Assembly: GCA_964579295.1 (NCBI GenBank)
Contig: CAZOGK010000005.1
Location: forward strand, 62,001 to 126,000
DNA length: 64,000 nt
Reading direction: 5' to 3'
From: JAAYYY01 sp964579295
GTDB lineage: Bacteria; Chloroflexota; Anaerolineae; Promineifilales; Promineifilaceae
The translations under genes were made by a program, and so were the position numbers. Below are positions 1 to 8,067 of the stretch, one piece after another. Under the pieces are notes generated by a model. It saw only the letters and a program-made list of their open reading frames with translations, was not told where the DNA came from and made no database searches. Within the stretch, counting starts at the first letter, position 1. Each line of letters starts with the position of its first letter.

Positions 1-347
1 GCAATGATCACGTCGGCGCCGTTGGCAATGATGCGCTCGGCGGCCATGGCGATGGTCTGCAGGCCGCTGCTGCAAAAGCGGTTGACGGTGACGGCGGGCA
101 CGCTGTCGGGGATGCCGGCGCGCAGGGCAATGCTGCGGGCCATATTCAGGCCCTGGACGCCCTCGGGCATAGCACAGCCGATGATGACGTCGTCGATTTC
201 GTCGGGGTCGAGGGCCGGCGCGCGGCGCAGCAGCTCCTGGATGACGGCGGCCGCCATCTCGTCGGAACGGGTGTTACGGGTGACGCCCTTCTTAGCGCGG
301 CCGACAGCGGTACGGGCCCCGGCGACAATGACTGCTTCTCTGGTCAT
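1..347 (-). CDS. fadA: Acetyl-CoA acyltransferase (thiolase), N-terminal part only
   Basis: Last step of beta-oxidation: cleaves 3-ketoacyl-CoA with CoA to acetyl-CoA and a shortened acyl-CoA. The visible 115 residues read as a thiolase N-terminus. It opens with an AVIVAGARTAVGRAKKG segment, and the nucleophilic cysteine lies at about residue 92 in NRFCSSGLQT. A GAGGAG ribosome site stands about 8 nt before the ATG at 347. The gene runs off the left edge, so the C-terminal His/Cys acid-base residues cannot be seen. It is the last visible gene of the leftward beta-oxidation operon, 82 nt after the FadN-like gene, as in fadNA pairs of Bacillus. Confidence 0.93.
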   Translation of the reverse strand, partial: MTREAVIVAGARTAVGRAKKGVTRNTRSDEMAAAVIQELLRRAPALDPDEIDDVIIGCAMPEGVQGLNMARSIALRAGIPDSVPAVTVNRFCSSGLQTIAMAAERIIANGADVII

Positions 348-388
348 TCCTGATTACTCCTCGGTAGTTGGTCTCTCAGTCTGCCTCA

Positions 389-419
389 GGTGACCAGCAG
401 TTGCGAACTGCCGGTCACC
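389..419 (-). terminator. Intercistronic stem-loop between fadN-like gene and thiolase
   Basis: A seven-base arm GGTGACC at 389-395 pairs with GGTCACC at 413-419, and an inner CAGTT/AACTG stem closes on a three-base loop. There is no T-run, so it more likely stabilises mRNA or attenuates transcription than terminates it fully. Confidence 0.55.
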
Positions 420-429
420 CGGGGGCGTA

Positions 430-2814
430 CTAGTTTCGCAGCGGCTTACCCGTCTGCAGCATGTGCATGATGCGCTGGCGCGTCTTTTCCTCGCCCAGCA
501 GCGAGAGGAAGGCCTCGCGCTCCAGGTCGAGAATGTACCAGGGATCGACCCAGGCCGGCGCGCTCAGGTCGCCGCCGCAGAGAACCCAGGCCAGCTTGCG
601 GCTGATGAGGGCGTCGTGCTCGCTGGCGTAATTACCCCAGACAAAGCTCTGCACGCCGAGCTGCAGGGCGGCCAGGCTGGTGAGGCCGGCGGCGTAAATC
701 GGCTCTTCTTCGGGCGGGCGGGCGCCGATGTCGGCGAGCTGGCGGGCGCGCTGTTTGGCGACGGCGAGCCGGTGATTGCCGTTCATGACAATCGTGTCAT
801 GGGGGTTCAGGTAGCCGAGCGCTTTGGCCTGCCAGGCGCTTTCGCCCACTTTCGCCAGGGCAATCTGCTCGAAGACGGCCTGCAGCGGCGGCAGCACGTC
901 GGCGTTCGCGGTGCGCATGACCGGGTTGACCTTGCGCCGCAGCAGCTCCTTGCAGCCGCTGCCGGCGGGGATGACGCCGACGCCGACCTCGACCAGGCCC
1001 ATATAGCTCTCATGCGCGGCGACGCTCTCCCAACCGGCCATCGCCATCTCCGCGCCGCCGCCGAGGGCCATGCCGTGGATGGCGGTGACCACCGGCCGGG
1101 GCGCGTGGCGCAGGCGCATGGCGGCGCTCTGCAGCTGTCGCACCGTCTGGTCGAGGCTGTCCCACATACCCTGGGCGGCGGCGATGCCGACCAGGGCCAG
1201 GTTAGCGCCCACGCTGAAGTTGTCGCCCTGGTTGCCGACGACAAGCGCGTCGAAGTCGCTCTGCAGCCGCTCCAGGGCGGTGAAGCTCATGTCGATGATA
1301 TCCTGGTCGATGGCGTTCATCTTGCTGTGGAACTCCAGCAGCAGCACGCCGTCGCCCATATCGAGCAGGCTGGCGCCGTCTTTGCGGGCCACGACCCGGC
1401 CCTCGTCGCGCAGCCTGTCGATGTGTATCAGGTTGGGGTCGCTGGCGGCGGAGAGATAGCGGCAGCTGACGAAGTCGTAGTAGGCGCCGTTCTGGTAGAA
1501 CTGCTCGTGGCCGGCGTCGAGCATCTCGCGCACCCAGGCGGCGACGGTAAAGCCGGCCTCTTCCATCTTCTGCGCCGTGTCGGCGACGCCCAGCATATCC
1601 CAGATTTCAAAGGGGCCGGCCTCGTGGCTGAAGCCCCAGCGCATGGCATCGTCAATATCCTGCAGGCAATAGGCAATCTCCGGCGTGACGTGGCTGGCGT
1701 AGCTGAGGCTGTAGTAGATGACGTTGCGCACGTAGTCGGCGGCGCGGTCATCCTGCGCCAGCAGCGCGCGCAGCCGCTCGCCCAGATTCTCGATTTTGCG
1801 CACCTTGCCCACCGACTCAAAGCGCACCGAGGCCGGCGGCCGGTAGGTGAGCGTCTGCGGGTCAATCGTCCAGAACTGGCGCTCGCCGTCGACCATCGTC
1901 ATCTTGTAGAAGCCCTGGCCGGCCTTATTGCCCAGCCAGCCTTTCTCGACCATCTTCTGGCCCAGCCGCGGCGCGTGCTCGCCGCGCAGCACATCGCGGA
2001 ACGGGTCGTGCGCGATGGCCTCGTAGAGATTGGTGTTGACGTGGGCCATCACGTCGAGGCCCACCAGGTCGAGCAGGCGGAAGGTAGCTGTCTTGGGGCG
2101 GCCGATGAGCGGGCCAGTCAGGTTATCCACTTCCTCGATGGTGAAGCCTTCGGCCAGCGCGTGTTCCATGGCGTAGGCGCCGGAGATGCTGAAGAAGCGG
2201 TTGGCGATGAAGTTAGGCGTGTCTTTGGCGATGACGACGCCTTTGCCGAGCACGTTGCGGCCGAAATCGACCATGAAATCGACAACGTCCGGGCTGGTGT
2301 CGGCCGTGGGGATAATCTCCAGCAGCGGCATGTAGCGCGGCGGGTTGAAGAAGTGGGCGCCCAGGAAGTGGGCGCGGAAATCATCGGAGCGGCCGGCGGC
2401 TATCTCGTTAATGGGGATGCCGGAGGTGTTGCTGGCGATGATGCTGCCGGGCTTGCGCACCCGCTCCAGGCGGGCCATCAGCTCCTGTTTCGGGGCTAGC
2501 TGCTCGATGATGGCCTCGACAATCCAGTCGCACTCGGCCACACGGTGCAGGTCGTCTTCGGTGTTGCCCAGCTCGATGAAGCGGGCGCGGTCCTCGCGCG
2601 CCAGGTTAGCCGGGCGGGCGCCGGCCATGCGCTCATAACCGGCGCGGACGATGCGGTTGCGCGCCGCCGGGTCGTCCTGCTCTTCCGGCTTGAGGTCAAA
2701 GGGTACGATGTCGAGCAGCAGCACGGGGATGCCGATGTTGGCGAGGTGGGCGGCAATGCCGCCGCCCATTGCGCCGGCGCCGATGACGGCCACTTTCTCG
2801 ATCTGATAGCTCAT
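430..2814 (-). CDS. fadN: FadN-type 3-hydroxyacyl-CoA dehydrogenase / enoyl-CoA hydratase fusion
   Basis: A 794-residue bifunctional beta-oxidation enzyme: hydration of enoyl-CoA, then NAD-dependent oxidation of the 3-hydroxyacyl-CoA. The N-terminal half is the dehydrogenase, with the Rossmann motif GAGAMGGG at residues 12-19. The C-terminal part from about residue 480 is a crotonase-fold hydratase, with the oxyanion segment HGMALGGGAEMAM and a following VEVGVGVIPAGSG stretch carrying a catalytic Glu. This domain order (HAD first, hydratase second) is that of Bacillus FadN and opposite to E. coli FadB; the length also fits FadN. The start has an AAGGAGG ribosome site. It lies between a small protein gene and the thiolase gene. 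Confidence 0.93.
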   Translation of the reverse strand: MSYQIEKVAVIGAGAMGGGIAAHLANIGIPVLLLDIVPFDLKPEEQDDPAARNRIVRAGYERMAGARPANLAREDRARFIELGNTEDDLHRVAECDWIVEAIIEQLAPKQELMARLERVRKPGSIIASNTSGIPINEIAAGRSDDFRAHFLGAHFFNPPRYMPLLEIIPTADTSPDVVDFMVDFGRNVLGKGVVIAKDTPNFIANRFFSISGAYAMEHALAEGFTIEEVDNLTGPLIGRPKTATFRLLDLVGLDVMAHVNTNLYEAIAHDPFRDVLRGEHAPRLGQKMVEKGWLGNKAGQGFYKMTMVDGERQFWTIDPQTLTYRPPASVRFESVGKVRKIENLGERLRALLAQDDRAADYVRNVIYYSLSYASHVTPEIAYCLQDIDDAMRWGFSHEAGPFEIWDMLGVADTAQKMEEAGFTVAAWVREMLDAGHEQFYQNGAYYDFVSCRYLSAASDPNLIHIDRLRDEGRVVARKDGASLLDMGDGVLLLEFHSKMNAIDQDIIDMSFTALERLQSDFDALVVGNQGDNFSVGANLALVGIAAAQGMWDSLDQTVRQLQSAAMRLRHAPRPVVTAIHGMALGGGAEMAMAGWESVAAHESYMGLVEVGVGVIPAGSGCKELLRRKVNPVMRTANADVLPPLQAVFEQIALAKVGESAWQAKALGYLNPHDTIVMNGNHRLAVAKQRARQLADIGARPPEEEPIYAAGLTSLAALQLGVQSFVWGNYASEHDALISRKLAWVLCGGDLSAPAWVDPWYILDLEREAFLSLLGEEKTRQRIMHMLQTGKPLRN

Positions 2815-2835
2815 GGAGGCCTCCTTGTGTGGGTA

Positions 2836-2985
2836 CTACTTTTTGCTCTGGCTGGTCGCCGGGCGCCGCCGGCCGCTCGCCAGGCGGTCGAGCGAGTGCA
2901 GCAGGCTTTGCAGCGCCTCGCGCCGGATGAGCAGGGTATCGCCGTTGTCGGTGACGATACGGACGTGTGGCAATGGTCGCTTCAC
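2836..2985 (-). CDS. Small conserved-position protein, 49 residues, GTG start
   Basis: An unrecognised small open reading frame in the 208-nt gap between the SDR and fadN-like genes, easy to miss because of its length and GTG start. It starts at 2985 behind a strong AAGGAGAA ribosome site 6 nt upstream and ends with TAG at 2836. The product begins VKRPLPHVRIVTDNGDTL and ends in a basic tail (RRRPATSQSKK). No membrane segment or cysteine motif is present. The operon position and good ribosome site argue that it is translated. No function can be assigned. Confidence 0.6.
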   Translation of the reverse strand: MKRPLPHVRIVTDNGDTLLIRREALQSLLHSLDRLASGRRRPATSQSKK

Positions 2986-3022
2986 AGCAGGTTCTCCTTT
3001 TCCGCCGCCGCGCGGCCGGCGC

Positions 3023-3787
3023 TCAGGTCAGGGTGTAGCCGCCGTCGATGGTGAAGACGGCGCCCGTGGTATAGCTGCTGGCCGGCGCGGCCAGATAAAG
3101 GGCGACGCCGGCCAGCTCTTCCGGCTCGGCGATACGGCCGGCTGGCGTGCGGCGGATGATATGCTTATTGAGCATCGGGTTATCCCAGATGGCGGCGCTA
3201 AAGCGGGTCTTGACGAAGCCGGGCGCCAGGGCGTTGACCTGGATATTGGCGCCGGCCAGCTCCACGGCCAGCACCTTCGTCATCATCAGCACGGCCGCCT
3301 TGCTGACGCTGTAGATGCCCATCATCGGGCCCGGCTCCAGGCCGGCGACGCTGGCGACGTTGATGATTTTGCCACCGCCGCGCTCCTGCATATGCTGCGC
3401 CGCGGCCTGCGCCAACCAGAAATAACCCTTGACGTTGACTTCGAGTATCTTATCCCACTGCCACGGCTCCGAGTTGAGTATAGGGCCGAAGTGGGGATTG
3501 GTAGCGGCGTTGTTGACGGCAATATCCAGCCGGCCGAAATGGTCCACGGCGGCGGCGACCAGCGCCTGGGCGGCGTCCGGCTGCCCGGCGTGGGCGGCCA
3601 CGGCCAGGGCGCGGCCGGGGTGTTCCTCGTTGATGGCCGCGGCCACCGGGTCCACGTTCTCTTGCTTGCGGCTGCTGATGACGACGCTGGCGCCGGCGGC
3701 GGCGTAGGCACGGGCAATGGCCTCGCCAATGCCGCGCGAGGCGCCGCTGACGATAGCTACCCTGCCGCTCAGGTCAAAAAGGTCCAC
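3023..3787 (-). CDS. Short-chain dehydrogenase/reductase (FabG-like)
   Basis: A 254-residue classical SDR. The NAD(P) motif is SGASRGIG at residues 14-21, the structural motif is VNNAA at 91-95, and the catalytic set is Asn118, Ser146, Tyr159 and Lys163 (YSVSK). It ends with the usual DGGYTLT-like tail. The GTG start at 3787 has GGAGG just upstream. Inside a beta-oxidation operon it probably acts on a 3-hydroxy/3-keto acyl or secondary alcohol substrate, but SDR specificity cannot be read from sequence. An Arg at position 39 after the second strand hints at NADPH use. Confidence 0.88.
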   Translation of the reverse strand: MDLFDLSGRVAIVSGASRGIGEAIARAYAAAGASVVISSRKQENVDPVAAAINEEHPGRALAVAAHAGQPDAAQALVAAAVDHFGRLDIAVNNAATNPHFGPILNSEPWQWDKILEVNVKGYFWLAQAAAQHMQERGGGKIINVASVAGLEPGPMMGIYSVSKAAVLMMTKVLAVELAGANIQVNALAPGFVKTRFSAAIWDNPMLNKHIIRRTPAGRIAEPEELAGVALYLAAPASSYTTGAVFTIDGGYTLT

Positions 3788-3828
3788 AGCCGGCCTCCGC
3801 TGCTGGTCGCACGACGAATAGTTGGCGA

Positions 3829-3870
3829 GCGAGGAATCGCCACGGGCGCAGGCCGGTGGCGATTCCTCGC
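3829..3870 (-). terminator. Perfect 15-bp inverted repeat between acyl-CoA dehydrogenase and SDR genes
   Basis: GCGAGGAATCGCCAC at 3829-3843 and its exact complement at 3856-3870 enclose a 12-nt loop. It is a very stable intercistronic hairpin without a T-run, in the 105-nt spacer. It probably sets the mRNA ratio of the flanking genes by partial termination or protection from nucleases. Confidence 0.6.
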
Positions 3871-3892
3871 CGCGCTGAGATGAAGCGGCGCG

Positions 3893-5149
3893 CTACTTAA
3901 GCTCGCGCCGGGTATAGCCGAGGATGCTGCGGGCGACGATGAGGGTGTTGATCTGCTTGGTGCCCTCATAGATGTCGTTAATCTTGGCATCGCGCATCCA
4001 CTTCTCGGCCAGGTGTTCGCGCGTGTAGCCGAGCGGGCCGAGCAGCTCGACGGTCTTCTGCGTGACGTAGGTCGCCGTCTCGCCGGCGCGGGCTTTGGCC
4101 ATGCTGGCCGAAAGGCGGTTGCTCTGGCCGTGGGCCATCTCGACAACTGACTTCAGGGTGAGCAGCCAGGCTGCTTTCTGCCGGGCCTCCATCTCAATGA
4201 GGTCGCGCTCGTAGGCGCTCATCTCATGGGCAGGCTTAGTATAATCGACTTTAATGCCCTCGTCAGCCAGCTTTTCCTGGGCCAGCTCCAGCGCGGCGCG
4301 GGCCACGCCCACGGCGCTGGCAGCTACGGCCGGCCGGCTGGCGTCGAAGGTCTTCATGGCGCCTTTGAAGCCCTCGGTCGTCTCGCGCTCTTTCACCTCG
4401 GCTGTGCCCAGCAGGTTGTCGGCGGGCACGCGGGCGTTGGTGAAGACGAGGCTCACCGTGTCGCTGACGCGGATGCCCAGCTTATGCTCCTGCTTGGCAA
4501 TGCTCACGCCGGGCGTGCCGCGCTCGACGACAAAGCTCTTGATGCCGCTGCGCCCGGCGCCGGGGTCCACCGTGGCCCAGACGACGCAGAAGCCATCCGA
4601 CTCGTCCAGGGCCAGCTTGCCGTTGGTGATGAAGATCTTCTCGCCGTTGAGCACCCACTCATCGGTCTCCGGGTCGAAAACGGCGGTGGTGCGCATGGCG
4701 CTGTTATCGCTGCCGGCGCCGGGCTCGGTAATCGCCATGGCGCCCCACTTGGGGTCGCCCTCGCCAAACTTCTTGAGGAAGCGCGCCTTCTGTGCGGGCG
4801 TGCCCACCGCCTCGACGGCGGCGCCGCCGAGCAGCGGGTCGGGCGTGCAGAGGTACATGCCGGCGTCGCCCCAGCTCAGCATCTCCACCATGGCGATGAG
4901 CCGCACGATAGACCAGTTGGGGCCTTCACGCGGCGGGCGCGAGCCATTGCCGTTTTGCTGCAGCGACTTTTCGTAGCGGCGCTTGTTTTGCTCGCGCAGC
5001 ACCTGCCACATGATATTGATATATTCGACAGGTCGCTCGTGCTCCTGCTCGTCATACTTGCGCGAGTTGGGCCGCATCACCTGCCGCGCCACCATCTCCG
5101 CCATCTGCAGCTCGTTCGTGATTCGTTCGGGCATTGCGAAGCTAATCAT
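3893..5149 (-). CDS. Acyl-CoA dehydrogenase
   Basis: A 418-residue FAD enzyme that makes the trans-2-enoyl-CoA and passes electrons to ETF. It contains the flavin/substrate segment AITEPGAGSDNSAM and the strand VLNGEKIFITNG, and near the C-terminus NDIYEGT with the catalytic Glu at about residue 395. The N-terminal region carries an insert rich in Lys/Arg/Asn at about residues 55-75. The start is supported by GGAGG before the ATG. It is the second gene of the leftward beta-oxidation operon. Confidence 0.93.
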   Translation of the reverse strand: MISFAMPERITNELQMAEMVARQVMRPNSRKYDEQEHERPVEYINIMWQVLREQNKRRYEKSLQQNGNGSRPPREGPNWSIVRLIAMVEMLSWGDAGMYLCTPDPLLGGAAVEAVGTPAQKARFLKKFGEGDPKWGAMAITEPGAGSDNSAMRTTAVFDPETDEWVLNGEKIFITNGKLALDESDGFCVVWATVDPGAGRSGIKSFVVERGTPGVSIAKQEHKLGIRVSDTVSLVFTNARVPADNLLGTAEVKERETTEGFKGAMKTFDASRPAVAASAVGVARAALELAQEKLADEGIKVDYTKPAHEMSAYERDLIEMEARQKAAWLLTLKSVVEMAHGQSNRLSASMAKARAGETATYVTQKTVELLGPLGYTREHLAEKWMRDAKINDIYEGTKQINTLIVARSILGYTRRELK

Positions 5150-5224
5150 AAAGGCCTCCAGCTTTTAGCTCTTAGCTTTTGGCCTTTAGCCTTTGGCTAA
5201 AGGCTCATTGCTAATGGCTAGCAG
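5150..5224. repeat. Low-complexity AGCTTTTAGC/GGCTAAAGGC spacer
   Basis: The 75-nt spacer between two acyl-CoA dehydrogenase genes is made of near-repeats of TTTAGC, GCTAA and their complements. It resembles other word-like, self-complementary spacers in this window (13551-13640, 26857-26930, 52443-52575, 61914-61962). Confidence 0.55.
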
Positions 5225-6504
5225 CTAAATCATTGCTAATCCATCAAAATGCGCGAAGCCACGGGCGTTGCGCAGCCAGAGCTCGACCGGGTATTCGCGG
5301 ATGTAGCCGTAGCCACCAAGCGCCTGCACGGCGCGGTCGGCGGTGTCCAGCACAATCCGGTCCACGTACTGCTTCATCACCGTTATCTCGCGCGTAGCGT
5401 CCTGGCCCTGGTCCAGCTTCCAGGCGGCTTCCCAGACGAGCAGGCGCGCCGCTTCGACGTCAATAGCCATCTCCGCCAGCATGAAGGCAATCGACTGGCG
5501 ATGGGCAATCGGCTCGCCAAACTGGACGCGCTGCTTGGCGTATTCGCGGGCGTACTCGTAGCCGGCGCGGGCCACACCCACGGCGGCGGCGCCGAGCGCG
5601 ACCCGGCTGTGGTTGAGCAGCAGGCCAAAGTCAATGCCCTGCTCGCCGCCCAGCCTGTTTGCCGCCGGCACGCGCACAGCGTTCAGCTCGACGCGATAGA
5701 GCGGCAGCGCGCCCACACCCATCGTCCGCTCGCGCGGGCCGATGGTGAGCCCTTCCGTCCCGGCGGGGATGAGGAAGGCCTGGGTCTCGCCAGCAGAGCT
5801 GACAGGACTTGGAGACCTGTCAGGTCTTTCGGAAGCGTAGACGAGGAATAGCTCGGCGCTATCGGCCAGGGGAACGAGCGCCTTGACGCCGTTGAGCAGG
5901 TAGTCGCCGTTGTCAGCGACGGCGGTCGTCTCCAGCGCCCGCGGGTTCCACTTGAGGCGCGGCTCGACGAGCGCGGCGGNNNNNNNNNNNNNNNNNNNNN
6001 NNNNNNNNNNNNNNNNNNNNNNNNNNNNNNNNNNNNNNNNNNNNNNNNNNNNNNNNNNNNNNNNNNNNNNNNNNNNNNNGTCGTCTCCAGCGCCCGCGGG
6101 TTCCACTTGAGGCGCGGCTCGACGAGCGCGGCGGTCACAGCCGGCGGCTGCTCGGCGGCGAAAGCGGGCAGGTAGGCTTCCTGCTGCGCCGGCGTGCCGC
6201 AGAGCATAAGCGGTATGGCGACCAGATTGGGCGTCAGAATAGCCAGCGTCAGCGCCAGATCGCCCCAGGCCAGCGCTTCCACGGCGACGGCGTTGGTGAC
6301 GGCGCTGTATTCGCCAAAGCCGCCAAACTGCTCGGGCAGGCCGGTGGGCAGCAGGCCAATTTCCCAGCCGGCCTGGACGACGGGCTGCGGCAGCCGGCCC
6401 TCTTCCTCGGCGTCGCGAAAGAGCTTGCGCATCCGTTCTTCGGCAAAGCGCATGACGGTGCGCTCCAGCATTTCCTGTTCCTGATCAAGTGTAAAATCGA
6501 GCAT
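5225..6504 (-). CDS. Atypical acyl-CoA dehydrogenase, interrupted by an assembly gap
   Basis: The sequence is split by 100 Ns, but collapsing the gap with its duplicated 55 bp joins both halves into one frame of about 374 residues. The start is taken at ATG 6504 (MLDFTLDQEQ), 8 nt after AGAGG; GTG 6513 is possible. It has acyl-CoA dehydrogenase features such as QRVQFGEPIAHRQSIAFMLA and a C-terminal GGYGYIREYPVE. The usual TEPxAGSD loop is replaced by VEPRLKWNPRALETTA. The usual catalytic YEG becomes FDG (Asp at about 369), and the protein ends five residues later. It may be a low-activity or non-redox paralogue. An interspersed repeat is inserted in frame. Confidence 0.82.
5813..5827. repeat. 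Palindromic repeat AGACCTGTCAGGTCT inside a coding region
   Basis: A perfect 7-bp palindrome with a one-base centre, identical to the intergenic copies at 6566-6580 and 6602-6616. Here it lies within the acyl-CoA dehydrogenase gene and encodes part of a hydrophilic PDRSPSPVSSA-type loop. Confidence 0.75.
5925..6134. other. Scaffold gap (100 N, 5980-6079) flanked by the same 55 bp
   Basis: Bases 5925-5979 and 6080-6134 are identical (55 bp, starting GTCGTCTCCAGCGCCCGC). The two contigs therefore overlap by one k-mer-like length, and the true gap size is most simply −55 bp. Removing 155 bases restores one continuous reading frame across the acyl-CoA dehydrogenase gene. Confidence 0.92.
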
Positions 6505-6547
6505 GATCATCACCTCTTATTGATGTTCTGGCCTTGCCTTTCCGGTG

Positions 6548-6616
6548 AGACCTGATAGGTCTTGGAGACCTGTCAGGTCTGGTGTGAGCGGCTTCCCGGC
6601 GAGACCTGTCAGGTCT
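6548..6616. repeat. Three palindromic repeats AGACCTGnCAGGTCT between folKP and acyl-CoA dehydrogenase
   Basis: Copies lie at 6548-6562 (with GATAGG in the middle), 6566-6580 and 6602-6616. The last copy contains the stop codon of the FolK-FolP gene (TGA on the minus strand, 6609-6611). As RNA they can fold singly or pair with one another, giving a likely terminator or processing site. Confidence 0.8.
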
Positions 6617-7994
6617 GGCGACGCACGATGTGATCGGTCATACGCGCCACCCGCACCAGCGAGCCGACGTCGTGCACGCGCACCACGTCGGCGCCGCGGT
6701 CGATGCCGATGGCGACGGTAGCGGCCGTGCCCTCCATCCGCTCCTCGGGCGGCAGGTCGAGCGTATAGCCGATAAAGGACTTGCGTGATGGCCCCAGCAG
6801 CACCGGGTAGCCCAGCGCCCGCACCTGACGCAGCCCGTCGATAATCTGCAGATTCTGGGAGACCGTCTTGCCAAAGCCGACGCCAGGATCTACGATGATC
6901 TGCTCCGGCTGCACGCCGTAGGAGAGGGCCAAATCGACGCTGGCCTGCAGCTCGCGGCAGATGTCGGCCAGCAAATCGTCGTAGGCGACGCCGACGTAGC
7001 GGCCGCCCAGCCGCTGCTCCTGCGCCACGTCGCGCGGGCGGCTGCGGTTGTGCATGATGACCACCGGCGCGCCCGTCTCGGCGACCAGGGGCGCCATCTG
7101 CGGGTCCATGCGCAGGCCCCAGACGTCGTTAATCCAGTCGGCGCCGGCCGCCAGCGCCGCCGCGGCCACCGCAGCGCGGTAGGTATCGACAGAAATGGGC
7201 AGATCCACGGCAGCGCGCAGCGCGGCGATTACCGGCAGGACGCGGGCCATCTCTTCCGCCTCGTCCAGCGGCTGGCTGCCGGGGCGCGTGCTCTCGCCGC
7301 CGACGTCGAGAATGTCGGCGCCCGCGGCGGCGAAGGCGCGCGCCTGGGCGACGGCGGCATCTACGAAGACGGCGGCGTCTACGTCGGCGTCGGCGTCGGC
7401 GCCGGCGTCCATCCCGCGCAGCGCCATGACGCCATCGCCGCTGAAACTGTCGGGCGTAACGTTGACGATGCCCATGACGTGGGTACGCCGGCCCCAGAGC
7501 AGCGGGAGCGGCAGGCGGCGGATACCGTGGCGCGCGCCGCCCAGCTCATCGCGCAGGACGGCGACGGGCGCGCCCAGGCGCGGGTGGCGAAAGTCGGGGG
7601 CTATCTCGGCGAGGGGCACGAGGACGAAGGCGCGCTCGTGCAGCCGCGGGTGGGGCACGACCAGCTCATCCTCTTCGACCACCTGATCGTCGTAGAAGAG
7701 CAGGTCGATGTCGATCAGGCGCGGCCCCCAACGCTCCGCCGGCTGGCGCCCCAGCTCGCGTTCGATTTGCTTGAGCAGGCGCAGCAGCTCCAGCGGCGGC
7801 AGGTTGGTGCGGGCGGCGGCCGCCATGTTGAGGAACGGCGGCTGGTCGGTGTGACCCCAGGGGGCCGTTTCGTAGACCGGACTGAGGGCGGGCAGAGAGA
7901 CGCCTGCTTTTTCCAGAGCGGCGACAGCGCCGCGCAGCTGCTGCAGGCGGTCGCCAAGATTACTACCGAGCGAGAGGTAGGCAGTCGCGGTCAC
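6609..7994 (-). CDS. folKP: Bifunctional HPPK / dihydropteroate synthase (FolK-FolP fusion)
   Basis: Two successive folate-pathway steps in one 461-residue chain. Residues 1-160 are 6-hydroxymethyl-dihydropterin pyrophosphokinase, with SLGSNLGDR near the N-terminus and the Mg-binding RLIDIDLLFYD (Asp95, Asp97). Residues 171-461 are dihydropteroate synthase, with MGIVNVTPDSFSGDG, DVGGESTRPGS and DPGVGFGKT. An Ala/Asp-rich insert (about residues 196-210), encoded by a six-base repeat, enlarges the DHPS loop after the pterin site. The start is GTG at 7994. The stop codon lies inside a palindromic repeat. Fusions in this order are known in plants and some bacteria. Confidence 0.95.
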   Translation of the reverse strand: MTATAYLSLGSNLGDRLQQLRGAVAALEKAGVSLPALSPVYETAPWGHTDQPPFLNMAAAARTNLPPLELLRLLKQIERELGRQPAERWGPRLIDIDLLFYDDQVVEEDELVVPHPRLHERAFVLVPLAEIAPDFRHPRLGAPVAVLRDELGGARHGIRRLPLPLLWGRRTHVMGIVNVTPDSFSGDGVMALRGMDAGADADADVDAAVFVDAAVAQARAFAAAGADILDVGGESTRPGSQPLDEAEEMARVLPVIAALRAAVDLPISVDTYRAAVAAAALAAGADWINDVWGLRMDPQMAPLVAETGAPVVIMHNRSRPRDVAQEQRLGGRYVGVAYDDLLADICRELQASVDLALSYGVQPEQIIVDPGVGFGKTVSQNLQIIDGLRQVRALGYPVLLGPSRKSFIGYTLDLPPEERMEGTAATVAIGIDRGADVVRVHDVGSLVRVARMTDHIVRRQT

Positions 7995-8007
7995 CGGTAC
8001 AATGCAA

Positions 8008-8048
8008 CGAGGAGAAGGCCGGCCCGGTCTGGACCACCCTTCTCCTCG
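8008..8048 (-). terminator. Hairpin between phasin and folKP genes
   Basis: CGAGGAGAAGG at 8008-8018 pairs perfectly with CCTTCTCCTCG at 8038-8048 over a 19-nt loop. It sits in the 73-nt spacer just downstream of the phasin stop codon on the minus strand. There is only a weak T-rich stretch after it, so termination may be partial. Confidence 0.5.
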
Positions 8049-8067
8049 CTAACGACGCCGGCAGGGG

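Noticed and set aside
463..2499. Long open frame (678 codons) on the strand opposite the FadN-like gene
   Set aside because: It mirrors a well-supported enzyme gene, has no domain or ribosome site, and such antisense frames are expected in GC-rich coding sequence.
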